From Gemmatimonadaceae bacterium (GTDB lineage: Bacteria; Gemmatimonadota; Gemmatimonadetes; Gemmatimonadales; Gemmatimonadaceae): DNA of 64,000 nucleotides. Below, in pieces: positions 19,124 through 28,117 of this stretch (position 1 is its first letter; every line of letters begins with the position of its first letter). The notes under the pieces are model-generated. The model did not search any database. It saw only the letters and a program-made list of their open reading frames with translations, and was not told the origin of the DNA. Location: assembly GCA_037721215.1 (NCBI GenBank), contig JBBJNV010000007.1, forward strand, positions 1-64,000. Reading direction: 5' to 3'. The translations under genes and the position numbers were made by a program.

Positions 19124-19782
19124 CGTCGAAGGGCGCAGCCATCCTCGCAATTGGCGGAGGGTTCGCTTTCCTGAATCTCGCGGGCAATCTCACTGCGCAG
19201 TCGCCGCCGGCGGATCGGGGACAGGCGGCAGCTGCGGCTCAGCCCCAGTCGCGAAGGGCGGAAAAAGCTGAACTGGAGCGGGCGGGGCAGCAGCAGCGCG
19301 GTGAACCGTTGCGGGGTACCGGGCAGTCAGAGCCAGGCATAGCGCGACGCCGGCAACTCGAGGAGCGCTTCCGACAGCGAACGGGAGATGTGGTTCGCAG
19401 ACGGTTGAAGTTGACAGACCATCAGATGATCCGGCTTCAGACCACCAACCGGCAGTTTGAACAGCAGCGGTTAGCGTTGCTGGCCCGGGAGCGCGAACTC
19501 CGGCGTGAGCTTCGCCAGCAGCTGGTGGCCGGGGACAATGCCGATCAAAGCCGCGTCGGAGAACTGCTGGATCAGACCATGCGGGTCCACCGGCAAAGAC
19601 TCGACCTCGCTGACAGCGAGCAGCGGGAGCTCGCGAAGTTCCTAGAGCCGGTGCAAAGGGCGAAGTATTTTGGACTGCAGAACGAGTTGCGAAGACGTAT
19701 GCAGGAGCTGCGCGACCCCGGCGCTCGGCGGTCACCTAATCGTCGGCGGCAGGCTCGGCCTATTCGTCCAGCGCGGGTTTGA
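19120..19782 (+). CDS. Spy/CpxP-like periplasmic protein
   Basis: 220 residues. The N-terminus (MTSKGAAILAIGGGFAFLNL, then AGNLTAQ) is a signal peptide. The mature part is Gln/Arg/Glu-rich and helical, with a region like the LTxxQ repeats of CpxP and Spy (RLKLTDHQMIRLQTTNRQFE) and a second helix around LAKFLEPVQRAKYFGLQNEL. CpxP/Spy proteins are periplasmic chaperones or stress sensors. The C-terminus is unusually Arg/Pro-rich (SPNRRRQARPIRPARV). It ends the three-gene sigma operon, so it may be the sensor or an effector; family assignment rests on pattern, not on strict identity. Confidence 0.7.
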   Translation: MTSKGAAILAIGGGFAFLNLAGNLTAQSPPADRGQAAAAAQPQSRRAEKAELERAGQQQRGEPLRGTGQSEPGIARRRQLEERFRQRTGDVVRRRLKLTDHQMIRLQTTNRQFEQQRLALLARERELRRELRQQLVAGDNADQSRVGELLDQTMRVHRQRLDLADSEQRELAKFLEPVQRAKYFGLQNELRRRMQELRDPGARRSPNRRRQARPIRPARV

Positions 19783-19791
19783 ACTAGCGGC

Positions 19792-19820
19792 TTGTCACGG
19801 CTGCTTTCCCCGTGTAAATA
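19792..19820 (+). promoter_or_regulatory. Promoter of tRNA-Leu
   Basis: -35 TTGTCA (19792-19797), 17-base spacer, -10 TAAATA (19815-19820). The -10 ends nine bases before the first base of the tRNA, a spacing that would start transcription at or close to the mature 5' end. Confidence 0.6.
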
Positions 19821-19829
19821 CCGATCTCT

Positions 19830-19913
19830 GCCCGGGTGGCGGAATCGGTAGACGCAGGGGACTCAAAATCCCCCGGCCTTCGGGCCTTACGAGTTCGAGT
19901 CTCGTCCCGGGTA
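19830..19913 (+). tRNA. tRNA-Leu (anticodon CAA)
   Basis: 84-nt class II tRNA. The acceptor stem GCCCGGG pairs with CCCGGGT (one G-U), with discriminator A at 19913. Anticodon stem GGGGA/TCCCC encloses the loop CTCAAAA, giving anticodon CAA for Leu UUG. A long variable arm (CGGCCTTCGGGCC hairpin) and the T-loop GTTCGAGTC are present. CCA is not encoded. The 3' part from the anticodon loop onward is repeated 1.17 kb downstream, which marks this tRNA as a likely integration site. Confidence 0.95.
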
Positions 19914-19916
19914 TTG
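19859..19916 (+). repeat. Direct repeat copy 1 (tRNA-Leu 3' part, attL-like)
   Basis: 58 bp covering the anticodon arm to the end of tRNA-Leu plus three flanking bases. It matches 21027-21084 at 55 of 58 positions, including 31 identical bases in a row from the anticodon loop into the T arm. The intact tRNA is the left copy. Confidence 0.85.
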
Positions 19917-19928
19917 GTTTGGGAGATA

Positions 19929-19987
19929 ATGACCTACGGGGATTCAGGGGGGCTGGTTCAGTCGCCCCTGAATCCCCGTTCGGTCAT
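19929..19987. repeat. Long inverted repeat behind tRNA-Leu
   Basis: Two arms of 15 perfectly complementary bases (ACGGGGATTCAGGGG at 19936-19950 and its complement at 19965-19979) with a 14-base loop. Six further paired bases lie outside (ATGACC / GGTCAT) after a small bulge. On the plus strand AGTTTTTG follows, so it could terminate the tRNA transcript. It could also be a recombination or replication-associated palindrome of the inserted segment. Confidence 0.75.
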
Positions 19988-20009
19988 AGTTTTTGTCATA
20001 TTCGCGCGT

Positions 20010-20958
20010 CTAAATGGGTGCCTTGAGCACCAGGTACTGGCAGTTGCCGGCGACACCGAGACGCCCCCTCTGCAGTTGGGTCCAGTGGAGGCCGTCAGGG
20101 CTGCGCCGCTCCGCCTCAGCAACCGCCTCTTCCATCGAATGAAAGCGGCCGAGCTGAGTGGTGTGCCTTTCACCTTTCCTGGTGACTTCGAGCGTCCAGT
20201 CCATCATGCCTTCGGCTTCCCGCTCGGCTCGGTCGCCCGCTTGCGCTGTTACCGCGAGGATTGCGGAAATCCTGTCCCATGCGGCACGGCGGCTCGGGTC
20301 AGCGTTTCCCTCAAGCACTCCCCGTATCAAGTAAGCGCGGAGCGGGCCGAACAGAACCCACATGGCCTCTTCCTCACGACCATCGGTACGATGCTGGGCG
20401 GAATCAAGCAACAACTCTTGAAGCTCGTCTGATTCACCTTTTTTCTGATTGCTGGCAGCGATTAACTCATCTACGACGCGGCGTTCGACAGAGAGTTTTT
20501 CAAACTCTTTCTCGATTCGCTCCAGATCGTCCCATGGGGCAACAGCTAAGCGCTTGGCCAACGATCGAACGTGGCTGGGAATCACTTCCGCACCGGCACG
20601 ACGACCATCTGAGGCATAGCTCAATATAGCGCGTCCCGCTTCCTAGGCGCCGCCGGAGTGCGATCGCCTTATCTGTTCTGTCATTTACCAGGCATGCGCG
20701 TCTTAGCGATCGGAGTGCCTGCTCGGCACACAACTGGTCTACGCCGGGAGTCGGAAGGCTAAACGAACTGCCGGATTCGTCCAACGGTATTTGCCCGACC
20801 GGGTTGGCCGCAGCGAGAATATCCAGCCGGGCCACCTTCATCGGATCCAGAGACGGACCAAAGCTTTCGAGGATGGAGCCCTCCTTCTGTGGGGCAACCA
20901 AGTCGGCGACCGCGGCGTGATACTCCTGCGGGCCGAGCTTCAGCAAGGCGTCGGTCAC
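20010..20958 (-). pseudogene. Frameshifted hypothetical gene inside the tRNA-Leu island
   Basis: Two overlapping minus-strand reading frames look like one gene broken by a single-base shift near 20640. The 5' part (GTG at 20958, starting MTDALLKLGPQEYHAAVADL) is plausible up to AIALRRRLG. The 3' part (20642 to 20010) continues with RAILSYASDGRRAGAEVIPS and runs to the stop, giving about 315 residues in total. The C-terminal part is charged, helical and soluble (WDDLERIEKEFEKL; GRFHSMEEAVAEAERRS). I recognise no family. It is the only gene-like content between the two tRNA-derived repeats. A sequencing error could also explain the shift. Confidence 0.5.
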
Positions 20959-21026
20959 GGCGATAACAAGTTCGCATCGTGTCTACACTTCTAGGAGCGG
21001 TGCGGGCAGGCGCAACGGATTGACGC

Positions 21027-21084
21027 GGACTTAAAATCCCCCGGCCTTCGGGCCTTACGAGTTTGAGTCTCGTGCCGGGTATTG
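21027..21084 (+). repeat. Direct repeat copy 2 (partial tRNA-Leu, attR-like)
   Basis: Second copy of the 3' part of tRNA-Leu, differing from 19859-19916 at three positions, two of which break pairing that a functional tRNA would need. The sequence just upstream does not supply a matching acceptor or D arm, so this is a remnant. Together the copies bracket about 1.1 kb, as expected for a small element integrated at the tRNA 3' end. Confidence 0.8.
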
Positions 21085-21299
21085 TCATCTCAGCTCCATG
21101 CTGCTCGCATCTCGGTTCGACTACTTTGTTGTTGTCGACCTGCCAGCATTTATGGGCACCGTAACCCCTTGCTTGTCGCATGACGTCAAGCCGACACGGC
21201 TATTCAGCCCGCGGATTCGGCCCCTTGCAGTGTCTCCCATCTGGCTGGTGATCTGATGACATTCGATCTCGAACGCTTCTCACTGGTTGACATGCTGCA

Positions 21300-22378
21300 G
21301 TGCGGACGCGGGGTTCGACGAGCGGCGGAAGGCGCGACGGACGTCGAGGGTGCCGCCAGGTGTTGGAGGATGAGATAGGTTTTTCGCACGACGTGATTGT
21401 GGTGTATCCGGATTCTCTCAGAGCAACGGCGGCGGACGTCGCCAACATTGCGATCCCCGGCAACGCCGCCGACCCGGTCACGGGCCAGCCTACGATGATC
21501 CGACTGTCGCAGGTTGCCAGTATCGAACCCAGTGTAGCCCCCCAACAGATTAACCGGCGCTCGCTCGAACGGCAGGTATCCGTCTCGGCAGGGGTGTTGC
21601 CGGGGTTCGACATGGGTTCGGTTGCCAGCGCGGTGAGAGCAGGAATCGATTCGATCGGACTGCCCCTGGGATATCACGTCGTTTTTGGTGGTGACGTTCA
21701 GAATCTCGAAGAAACAAAGGCGTACGTCCTCGCCGCTCTTGGTCTGGCCGTCGTGTTCATTTATCTGATTTTGGCTTCGCTTTTCGGATCGTTTTTCCAG
21801 CCTCTGGCGATCATGCTTGCACTGCCGCTCAGCTTCATCGGTGTCGCTCTCGCGTTGCTCATGACGAGTGGGAATATCAACGTCATGACGATGATCGGCA
21901 TCATCATGCTGATGGGACTGGTTACGAAGAACGGTATCCTGCTGCTCGACTTCTCGAACCAGCAGCGTGTCGCGGGGATGACGCGTGAGGAAGCCCTGCT
22001 GAGTGCTGGCAGAGTGAGGCTTCGCCCAATTCTCATGACGACGGTTGCAATGATCTTCGGAATGCTTCCGCTCGCCCTCGCGATTGGTGAAGGCGCGGAA
22101 CAGCGGGCACCTAGGCCCGGGCTGTCATTGGAGGTCTCATCACGTCGACGCTGCTGACGCTGTTCGTCGTGCCTGTAACGTCGACTTTGCTCGAGGATGC
22201 CGTGTCTTCGGTGAGGAGTATGCCGGAAGCGCTGCGCCGAAGGCGAGTCCGAGCCGGCAGCCGTGAACCGCGTCAGGCGCCAGGCTTCCCCGCCCGCGCA
22301 CCGATCTCAGCGTCCGCCGAGTCGGCGGCCGCCACCCCGTTTCGCATGGATCTGGCTGAGGGCGCCGGTAAGTACTAG
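21300..22378 (+). pseudogene. Truncated and frameshifted RND efflux transporter remnant
   Basis: C-terminal third of an AcrB/MdtB-type inner-membrane RND pump. Homology starts abruptly near 21370 (GFSHDVIVVYPDS) and runs through the porter domain (IRLSQVASIEP) into membrane helices (AVVFIYLILASLFGSFFQPL; VMTMIGIIMLMGLVTKNGIL). The family hallmark PLALAIGEGAEQRAP is followed by a one-base shift near 22112, after which the frame at 22169 continues with STLLEDAVSS to a stop at 22378. About 650-700 N-terminal residues are missing and no membrane-fusion partner is nearby, so it cannot make a working pump. Confidence 0.85.
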
Positions 22379-23455
22379 GGCATCGCGGGGCAGGGCACGA
22401 AGGTCCCGCTGGGCGGCTCGCGCATTATCATCCGCAAGGCGGTGCGAAAAAGAGGGGCCTTCCGAAACAGAGCCCCTCTTTTCCATCGCGCGGCAAGAGT
22501 CCGCGGTCCGGAAGCGTCGTCGTCGTCACGACTCTGTCGCGACGTAATCCCGATGGAACGACTTCAGTGATCGTGACCGAAGTGACCGCAAACCGGTCGC
22601 TGGTCGTTGGATGCCGGCTGTAGACAATCGAGCACTGTCCTGGTGTCAGAATAACCCACGCTGCCAGCAGGTCGCCCGTCTGTCTGCCCGTCGCTGATAC
22701 GTTGAACGTATAGCTCCGGCGGGGCTGGATGGATCTTGCAGACCGATGCTTCGCCCTGAACCTCGTTCCAGAAAATCTACGTGCCTGCGGAACGGCGGCA
22801 ACAATCACAGTCGGGTGGGCGCTTATCAAACACTCCGCGGCGTATCAAGGAGGTATCGGCTTGGTGTGTTAGTGTAACGCTCGGATATCTATCCTGCCCG
22901 GCCGGATCTGATAGCTGGTAAGACGGCGTACAGTGGAAACGAGAAAGATCGGCTCCGATGTAACGGATCCGGCCTTTCACCTCCTGAAGAACATCGGGGC
23001 TGACTCGACGCGAGCCTGCATCTTATTCAGTATCTGTCCCTGAGATCAGCACTTATCCGGTCAGACGTCAGGCTCGCAGCAAAGGCGAAGACACCTGATT
23101 CACAGTCATCAGCGGATTTCCAGCTACACGGGACGGCGTGCGCGACGGCGCCGCGCGCGTAGAATAGGCGTATGACACCGAGGCGCCGTGTTCAAACTTG
23201 CCGAGTGCTTGCCGGCTGTCGTTGGACATGGGTGGTCAGGCTTTGCCGCGCAGGTGGTGGTTGCGCATCAACACAGTTGGACGTCGGGCAAGGATGTTCG
23301 GCGAGGCAACGCAAGACGTCGTGGTCGGGCACGCGCCCCGACTTCTGCATGGATTTCTCCATGGTAAACGCCCGTGACGATTATGTCCGCATAAGCAACA
23401 ACATTCCCCGAGCACCGCAATAGGGATGAAATATTTGTGACGTGGACAAAGAACG
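22379..23455. other. Gene-poor segment, about 1.1 kb
   Basis: No convincing gene on either strand. Two short minus-strand frames have some protein-like character: 22428-22829 contains SYTFNVSATGRQTGDLLAAW and SVTITEVVPSG, beta-rich like a surface domain, and 22777-22980 starts MKGRIRYIGADLSRF. They are in different frames, have no obvious start context, and the first ends inside a terminator hairpin. They look like debris from a decayed gene. With the RND remnant and tRNA-Leu island this makes a 3.5-kb zone of decay within an otherwise dense chromosome. Confidence 0.5.
22447..22482. terminator. Hairpin with A- and T-tracts
   Basis: An 11-bp stem, AAAAGAGGGGC / GCCCCTCTTTT, with a 13-base loop. 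The A-tract on one side and T-tract on the other make it a good intrinsic terminator in both directions. It lies in the gene-poor segment, presumably left from a gene that has since decayed. Confidence 0.75.
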
Positions 23456-23484
23456 TTGCTCGGAATCTGGAGTACGTCTAACTT
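23456..23484 (+). promoter_or_regulatory. Candidate promoter of icd
   Basis: -35 TTGCTC (23456-23461), 17-base spacer, -10 TAACTT (23479-23484), 34 bp before the icd ATG. Four of six bases match consensus in each hexamer. The spacing is right and no other candidate is better. Confidence 0.4.
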
Positions 23485-23518
23485 TGTCTGGCCTCTCCAC
23501 TCCTTCTCTTTCATCCAC

Positions 23519-24766
23519 ATGCGCGATTATAAGCTGTCCACCGTCCCCGCCGCCGGGGACGCAATTACCTTTTCCGGCGAAGTCGTTGCAGTACCGAACC
23601 GCCCGATAATTCCCTTTGTCGAGGGCGATGGTACCGGGCCCGACATCTGGCGCGCGTCCGTCCGGGTTTTCGATGCCGCGGTGGAAAAGGCGTACGGATC
23701 GGAGCGCAAAGTCGAATGGATGGAAGTCTTCGCCGGTGAGAAGGCGTTCCGCCAGCACGACACTTGGCTGCCCCAGGAAACGATCGACGCAATGCAGGAA
23801 TTCCGCGTATCCATAAAGGGACCCCTCACAACCCCTGTCGGCGGAGGAATCAGGTCGTTGAACGTCACCTTGCGTCAGGTACTCGATCTGTACGCCTGCA
23901 TCCGTCCGGTTCGTTACTTCGAAGGCGTTGGAGCGCCGGTGAAGGAACCGGAGAAAGTCGATGTCGTGATCTTTCGCGAGAACACCGAAGATGTATACGC
24001 GGGCATCGAATGGAAGGCAGGTTCACCGGAGGCGTCAAGGCTTCGGGAGTACCTGGCGTCGGAATTCGGGAGCGAGATTCGTGAGAACTCCGCTATCGGC
24101 ATCAAACCGATGTCGGAATTCGGCTCGAAGCGGCTGGTCGAGATGGCGATCCGCTTCGCAATCACCAAATGCCGCGAGTCGGTCACACTGGTGCACAAAG
24201 GGAACATCATGAAGTTTACGGAAGGCGCGTTCAGAGACTGGGGATATGAGGTGGCAAAAGAGAATTTCCCCCAGACGACTGTGACCGAGGCAGACCTCGC
24301 CAAAGGCAGCGCGGGATCTCGCGCAGACGCTGTCGTCATCCGGGACCGCATTGCCGACTCGATGTTCCAGCAGATGCTTCTGCGCCCTTCGGAGTACTCC
24401 GTAATTGCGACCCCGAACCTCAATGGCGATTACCTCTCTGACGCCGCTGCAGCCCAGGTCGGCGGCCTGGGTATCGCCCCTGGCGGCAATGTCGGCGACG
24501 GGCTTGCCGTATTCGAAGCGACCCACGGCACCGCGCCGAAGTACGCGGGTCTCGATCGCATCAATCCGGGCAGTGTCATTCTTTCCGGTGTCATGATGTT
24601 CGACTACATGGGCTGGAGCGAGGCCTCATCGTTGATCGTCTCAGGCGTCGAGAACGCCATCAAGTCAAAGCGCGTAACGTACGATCTCGCCCGCCAAATG
24701 CCGGGAGCGACTGAAGTGTCGACGTCGGCCTTCGGTAATGCGGTGATTGCGGGAATGAAACCGTAG
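23519..24766 (+). CDS. icd: Isocitrate dehydrogenase (NADP+)
   Basis: 415 residues from ATG at 23519, close to the 416 of E. coli Icd; an in-frame TTG at 23456 lies on the promoter. Converts isocitrate to 2-oxoglutarate in the TCA cycle. Substrate loop [20 protein letters not shown] with the serine that AceK phosphorylates in E. coli, [16 protein letters not shown], and [19 protein letters not shown]. The cofactor region [20 protein letters not shown] has the Lys-Tyr pair of NADP-specific enzymes. pepA begins at the next base after the stop. This gene marks the right end of the decayed region. Confidence 0.95.
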   Translation: MRDYKLSTVPAAGDAITFSGEVVAVPNRPIIPFVEGDGTGPDIWRASVRVFDAAVEKAYGSERKVEWMEVFAGEKAFRQHDTWLPQETIDAMQEFRVSIKGPLTTPVGGGIRSLNVTLRQVLDLYACIRPVRYFEGVGAPVKEPEKVDVVIFRENTEDVYAGIEWKAGSPEASRLREYLASEFGSEIRENSAIGIKPMSEFGSKRLVEMAIRFAITKCRESVTLVHKGNIMKFTEGAFRDWGYEVAKENFPQTTVTEADLAKGSAGSRADAVVIRDRIADSMFQQMLLRPSEYSVIATPNLNGDYLSDAAAAQVGGLGIAPGGNVGDGLAVFEATHGTAPKYAGLDRINPGSVILSGVMMFDYMGWSEASSLIVSGVENAIKSKRVTYDLARQMPGATEVSTSAFGNAVIAGMKP

Positions 24767-26245
24767 ATGCCGCTTTCCGTCACACTGAGCGACGGCGACG
24801 CATCGGCTTTCGAAGGGTCGATGCTCGTGATCGCACTGAACGAAAAAGCGGAGCTTTCGGATTCCGTCACCACCCTCGACGCGGCCATGGGGGGTTCGTT
24901 ACGCCGCTCGGTGGAACTGCGCGACTTCCGCGGCGCACGCGATGAAGTTCTTCATCTGACGGGACCCAGCGGCGGCGCGCGGCGGGTGGTGGTCGTTGGC
25001 ATGGGAAGTTCGGAAGATCGCCCGGGTAGCCTCAGGCGAGCTGCAGCAATCGCAGCCCGACAGGCAGCAAAACTCGGTGCGGATCAGATTGGATGGCACG
25101 GCGGCGTGCTCAGCGAGACTGAAGTCGAAGCAATTACCGTTGGGCTTATGGCTGGCGCCTGGACCTATCTCGACCTCAAGACGCCGCCGCCTGAAGACGA
25201 GCGACGATTGCCGTTGGTGTCCGCCACCATTTTTGCCGCCGATTCCCCTGATGCGCGCCGAGGCCTTGCTTCGGGAGAAGCGATTGCCGCAGGACAGGCG
25301 CTGGCCAGAACACTGGCGATGATGCCGGGCAATCTCTGCACGCCGGAGTTCCTTGCATCGACCGGCACCGCCATCGCGGACCGTCACGGAATGGCCATTA
25401 CCGTGCTGGGCCGGACGGAAATGCAAGCTGAGGGAATGGGTGCACTTCTTTGCGTTGCGCAAGGTACGCCCCAGGATCCAAAACTCATTGCGATCGAATA
25501 CAAGGGGGGCGCCCCGGGCGAAAAACCCATCACGCTGGTGGGCAAGGGACTTTGCTTCGATAGCGGCGGTATCTCGATAAAGCCCGCCCAGTCGATGGAG
25601 GACATGAAGTTCGACATGTGCGGAGCGGCAGCGGTGCTCGGCGCAATGGAGTCCATAGGTCGGCTGAAGCTTCGCGTGAACGTTGTTGGCCTCATCGGTT
25701 CTACCACGAACATGCCCTCCGGGACTGCGGTCAATCCTGGCGACGTAGTTCGAAGTCACCTGGGCAAGTACATCGAAATCATAAATACCGACGCCGAGGG
25801 ACGGCTGGTGCTCGCAGATGTCCTTTCGTACGCGCGACGCTTCGATCCCGCCGTTGTCATCGACGCCGCTACGCTGACGGGCGCAGTCGTGATCGCGCTT
25901 GGCCATACAGCGACTGGGGTTTTCAGTCGCGACGAGGAGCTTATTGCCGAAGTCATCGCTGCGGGCAAGCGTGCCGGCGAGCCGGGGTGGTCATTGCCAC
26001 TCTGGGACGAATACCGCGACCTGATCAAGTCTGAGGTCGCTGATATCAAGAACAGCGGCGGCCGGGCAGCCGGGGCGGTTACGGCGGCAATGTTCCTGAA
26101 AGAGTTCACCGACAGCTATCCGTGGGTGCACCTCGACATTGCGGGAACTGCGTACACGGAGTCCGACCTCGGTGCCATTCCCAAAGGCCCCACCGGCGTT
26201 CCGACCGCCACATTCATAGAATTCGTTCGAGGCCGGTCAAACTGA
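24767..26245 (+). CDS. pepA: Leucyl aminopeptidase (M17)
   Basis: 492 residues. Cytosolic di-metal aminopeptidase that removes N-terminal residues from peptides. The N-terminal macrodomain-like half is variable; the C-terminal catalytic domain is fully conserved: VGKGLCFDSGGISIKPAQSM with metal-binding Lys and Asp, DMKFDMCGAAAVLG, the family signature NTDAEGRLVLAD, and DAATLTGAV. It starts directly at the icd stop, so the two share a transcript. In E. coli PepA also binds DNA as an accessory recombination factor; nothing here tests that. Confidence 0.95.
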   Translation: MPLSVTLSDGDASAFEGSMLVIALNEKAELSDSVTTLDAAMGGSLRRSVELRDFRGARDEVLHLTGPSGGARRVVVVGMGSSEDRPGSLRRAAAIAARQAAKLGADQIGWHGGVLSETEVEAITVGLMAGAWTYLDLKTPPPEDERRLPLVSATIFAADSPDARRGLASGEAIAAGQALARTLAMMPGNLCTPEFLASTGTAIADRHGMAITVLGRTEMQAEGMGALLCVAQGTPQDPKLIAIEYKGGAPGEKPITLVGKGLCFDSGGISIKPAQSMEDMKFDMCGAAAVLGAMESIGRLKLRVNVVGLIGSTTNMPSGTAVNPGDVVRSHLGKYIEIINTDAEGRLVLADVLSYARRFDPAVVIDAATLTGAVVIALGHTATGVFSRDEELIAEVIAAGKRAGEPGWSLPLWDEYRDLIKSEVADIKNSGGRAAGAVTAAMFLKEFTDSYPWVHLDIAGTAYTESDLGAIPKGPTGVPTATFIEFVRGRSN

Positions 26246-28068
26246 TCACCCTTCGGGCTTGCTTCCGATACGCCCGCCCTGGCGCAATCGCCGGGGCGTT
26301 TTTGTGGACCGTGGTACGCGTTGCGGGGGCGCAGGTGGTTGTCCCGCCGGCCAGCGAAGTGCCGATCCCTCCCAAGCCGGCGACTGACACGGCGCCGCCT
26401 GCCCCGGATACGATACAGCCGCCGTTCGGACGCCTCGCCGCTCCGCGAACTGCGACCCTGGGTGAAAAGTATGAATGGAACCGCGAAGAGATGTTTGCCA
26501 GCGGGGCATTGTCAGTTGCTGACCTCCTCGAGCGTATTCCGGCCGCAACGTCATTTCGCACCGGGTGGCTCGCTTCGCCCAAACTGGTTGCCGTCAACGG
26601 GGATTTCGGCCGTCTCAGAATTCTGTATGACGGTCTGGAAATCGACGATATAGACCCCCGGAACGGGTCCGTCCTCGATCTTGCCCGGGTGCAGCTGTGG
26701 ACCCTCGAACACGTTTCTGTGGAGCAGTTCGCAAACGAACTCATCGTACGTCTGCGGAGCTGGCAGGTCGACCGGACTACGGCCTACACGCGCACGGATG
26801 TGTCGACGGGAGACGAAGATTCCAATCTGTACCGCGGGTTTTATGGCAAGAGGTTTTCGGGTGGGGGCGGCCTTCAGGCGGGCGGACAGCAATACAGTAC
26901 TACCGCCGCGCGACTCGGCGGTGGGGGGGACGCGCTTTCGCTCCTGCTCCGCGCGGGCATCGCGCGCCAGCGATGGAGTGTCGACGCATTTTTGAACCGC
27001 AGTCAGCAGACTCGCGTCCTTCAACCCACGTTCGGCTCCGGACTTTCGATCCCCGATTTCGAGGCATCGCACCGGCTCGCGTACTTGCGCGCGGCGTACG
27101 GTGATCTGAACGGGGGACCGTGGATTCAGGCTACGGCATCCAACACGAGACTTGCCGAAACGAGCCGGCAGACAACAATTGCTGACGCCATGTCCCGCCG
27201 GGTTGTGTCCGACACGGCGGATACAGCCACATCGCGCAGCCAGTATCTGCTCTCGGGCGGATACGCGCGCGGCCTCCTGCGCGCCTCCGCTTACAATCGA
27301 ATCAGATCGTTTGCGGGGGAGACGTTCCATTCGCCGGGGGCACGCCTCGAGTTGGTGCGTTCTCAGACCCTGGTTGTGCTTGCCGCTGAACGGGACGGAT
27401 TCAGAGGTTTGAACCGTGTCGATGCCTCGTTTCTGCTGACACCGTTCAATACCGTGGCAGTCTCGGGGGCGCTATCGAGATCATCCGGCAACGGTTCCGA
27501 CTCCCTCATCCGCCAGCCCGGCGTGACGGCAGTGCGTCTCGAGGCCGGTGTGAAGGTGTTAGGGGCATGGCTATCGGCAGGATACCTGAGCCGGGATACC
27601 GCACTTCTTCTGCCGCCCCTCGTTTTTGACACTGCCTACGTTCCGCAGGCGACTGGGCGGCGCTCCGCGGGATTCCTCACTTTGCGCGGACGGGTCTACC
27701 GGGATATCGGTGTGGATGTCGTGGCCACCGGATGGAATTCTGCGTCTTTTTATCAGCCTCGATACCAGGCGAGATCGGAGGCAAACCTCATTACGCGATG
27801 GATATCCAGGTTCCCGAGCGGAAATTTCGGGCTGAAAGCAGCCGTCGCCTACGATTATCGGGGCGCCGTGGCATTTCCGGTGCCCGGACGGCTGTCGGTT
27901 GCCGACGCCAGCGGAACTGTCTCTGCACTCCTCGAAATCCGGATACTCCGCGCCGTTGTTTCCTATCAGGTCCGCAACATCGCGGGCGAACTTTATCAGA
28001 CCGTTCCCGGCTTCTTCATGCCGCGGGCGATCAATTTCTATGGAGTACGCTGGGAGTTCTGGAATTGA
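26242..28068 (+). CDS. TonB-dependent receptor-like outer-membrane protein
   Basis: About 608 residues. The start is uncertain: the frame is open back to a GTG at 26122 inside pepA and has no ATG. A CTG overlaps the pepA stop at 26242 and a TTG lies at 26302. A hydrophobic stretch ending VVRVAGAQ looks like a signal peptide. A plug-like domain follows (SVADLLERIPAATSFRTGWL; LRILYDGLEIDDIDPRNGSV), then a long Gly/Ser/aromatic beta-strand region. The C-terminus GVRWEFWN has the aromatic end expected for outer-membrane barrel insertion. No CarboxypepD domain or clear TonB box is visible, so transport is inferred. Confidence 0.7.
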   Translation: MITLRACFRYARPGAIAGAFLWTVVRVAGAQVVVPPASEVPIPPKPATDTAPPAPDTIQPPFGRLAAPRTATLGEKYEWNREEMFASGALSVADLLERIPAATSFRTGWLASPKLVAVNGDFGRLRILYDGLEIDDIDPRNGSVLDLARVQLWTLEHVSVEQFANELIVRLRSWQVDRTTAYTRTDVSTGDEDSNLYRGFYGKRFSGGGGLQAGGQQYSTTAARLGGGGDALSLLLRAGIARQRWSVDAFLNRSQQTRVLQPTFGSGLSIPDFEASHRLAYLRAAYGDLNGGPWIQATASNTRLAETSRQTTIADAMSRRVVSDTADTATSRSQYLLSGGYARGLLRASAYNRIRSFAGETFHSPGARLELVRSQTLVVLAAERDGFRGLNRVDASFLLTPFNTVAVSGALSRSSGNGSDSLIRQPGVTAVRLEAGVKVLGAWLSAGYLSRDTALLLPPLVFDTAYVPQATGRRSAGFLTLRGRVYRDIGVDVVATGWNSASFYQPRYQARSEANLITRWISRFPSGNFGLKAAVAYDYRGAVAFPVPGRLSVADASGTVSALLEIRILRAVVSYQVRNIAGELYQTVPGFFMPRAINFYGVRWEFWN

Positions 28069-28117
28069 AGGAACCCGCGGCGATCCTGTTGTCGAATATC
28101 GACTTGCATACGGCCAC

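Noticed and set aside
20990-21084. Second functional tRNA-Leu
   Set aside because: Only the 3' part matches. The anticodon stem is mispaired and no matching acceptor 5' strand is present, so it is a remnant.
22428-22829. 133-codon minus-strand gene
   Set aside because: Some beta-rich character, but the 3' end lies in a terminator hairpin and there is no clear start. Kept only as possible debris in the gene-poor segment.
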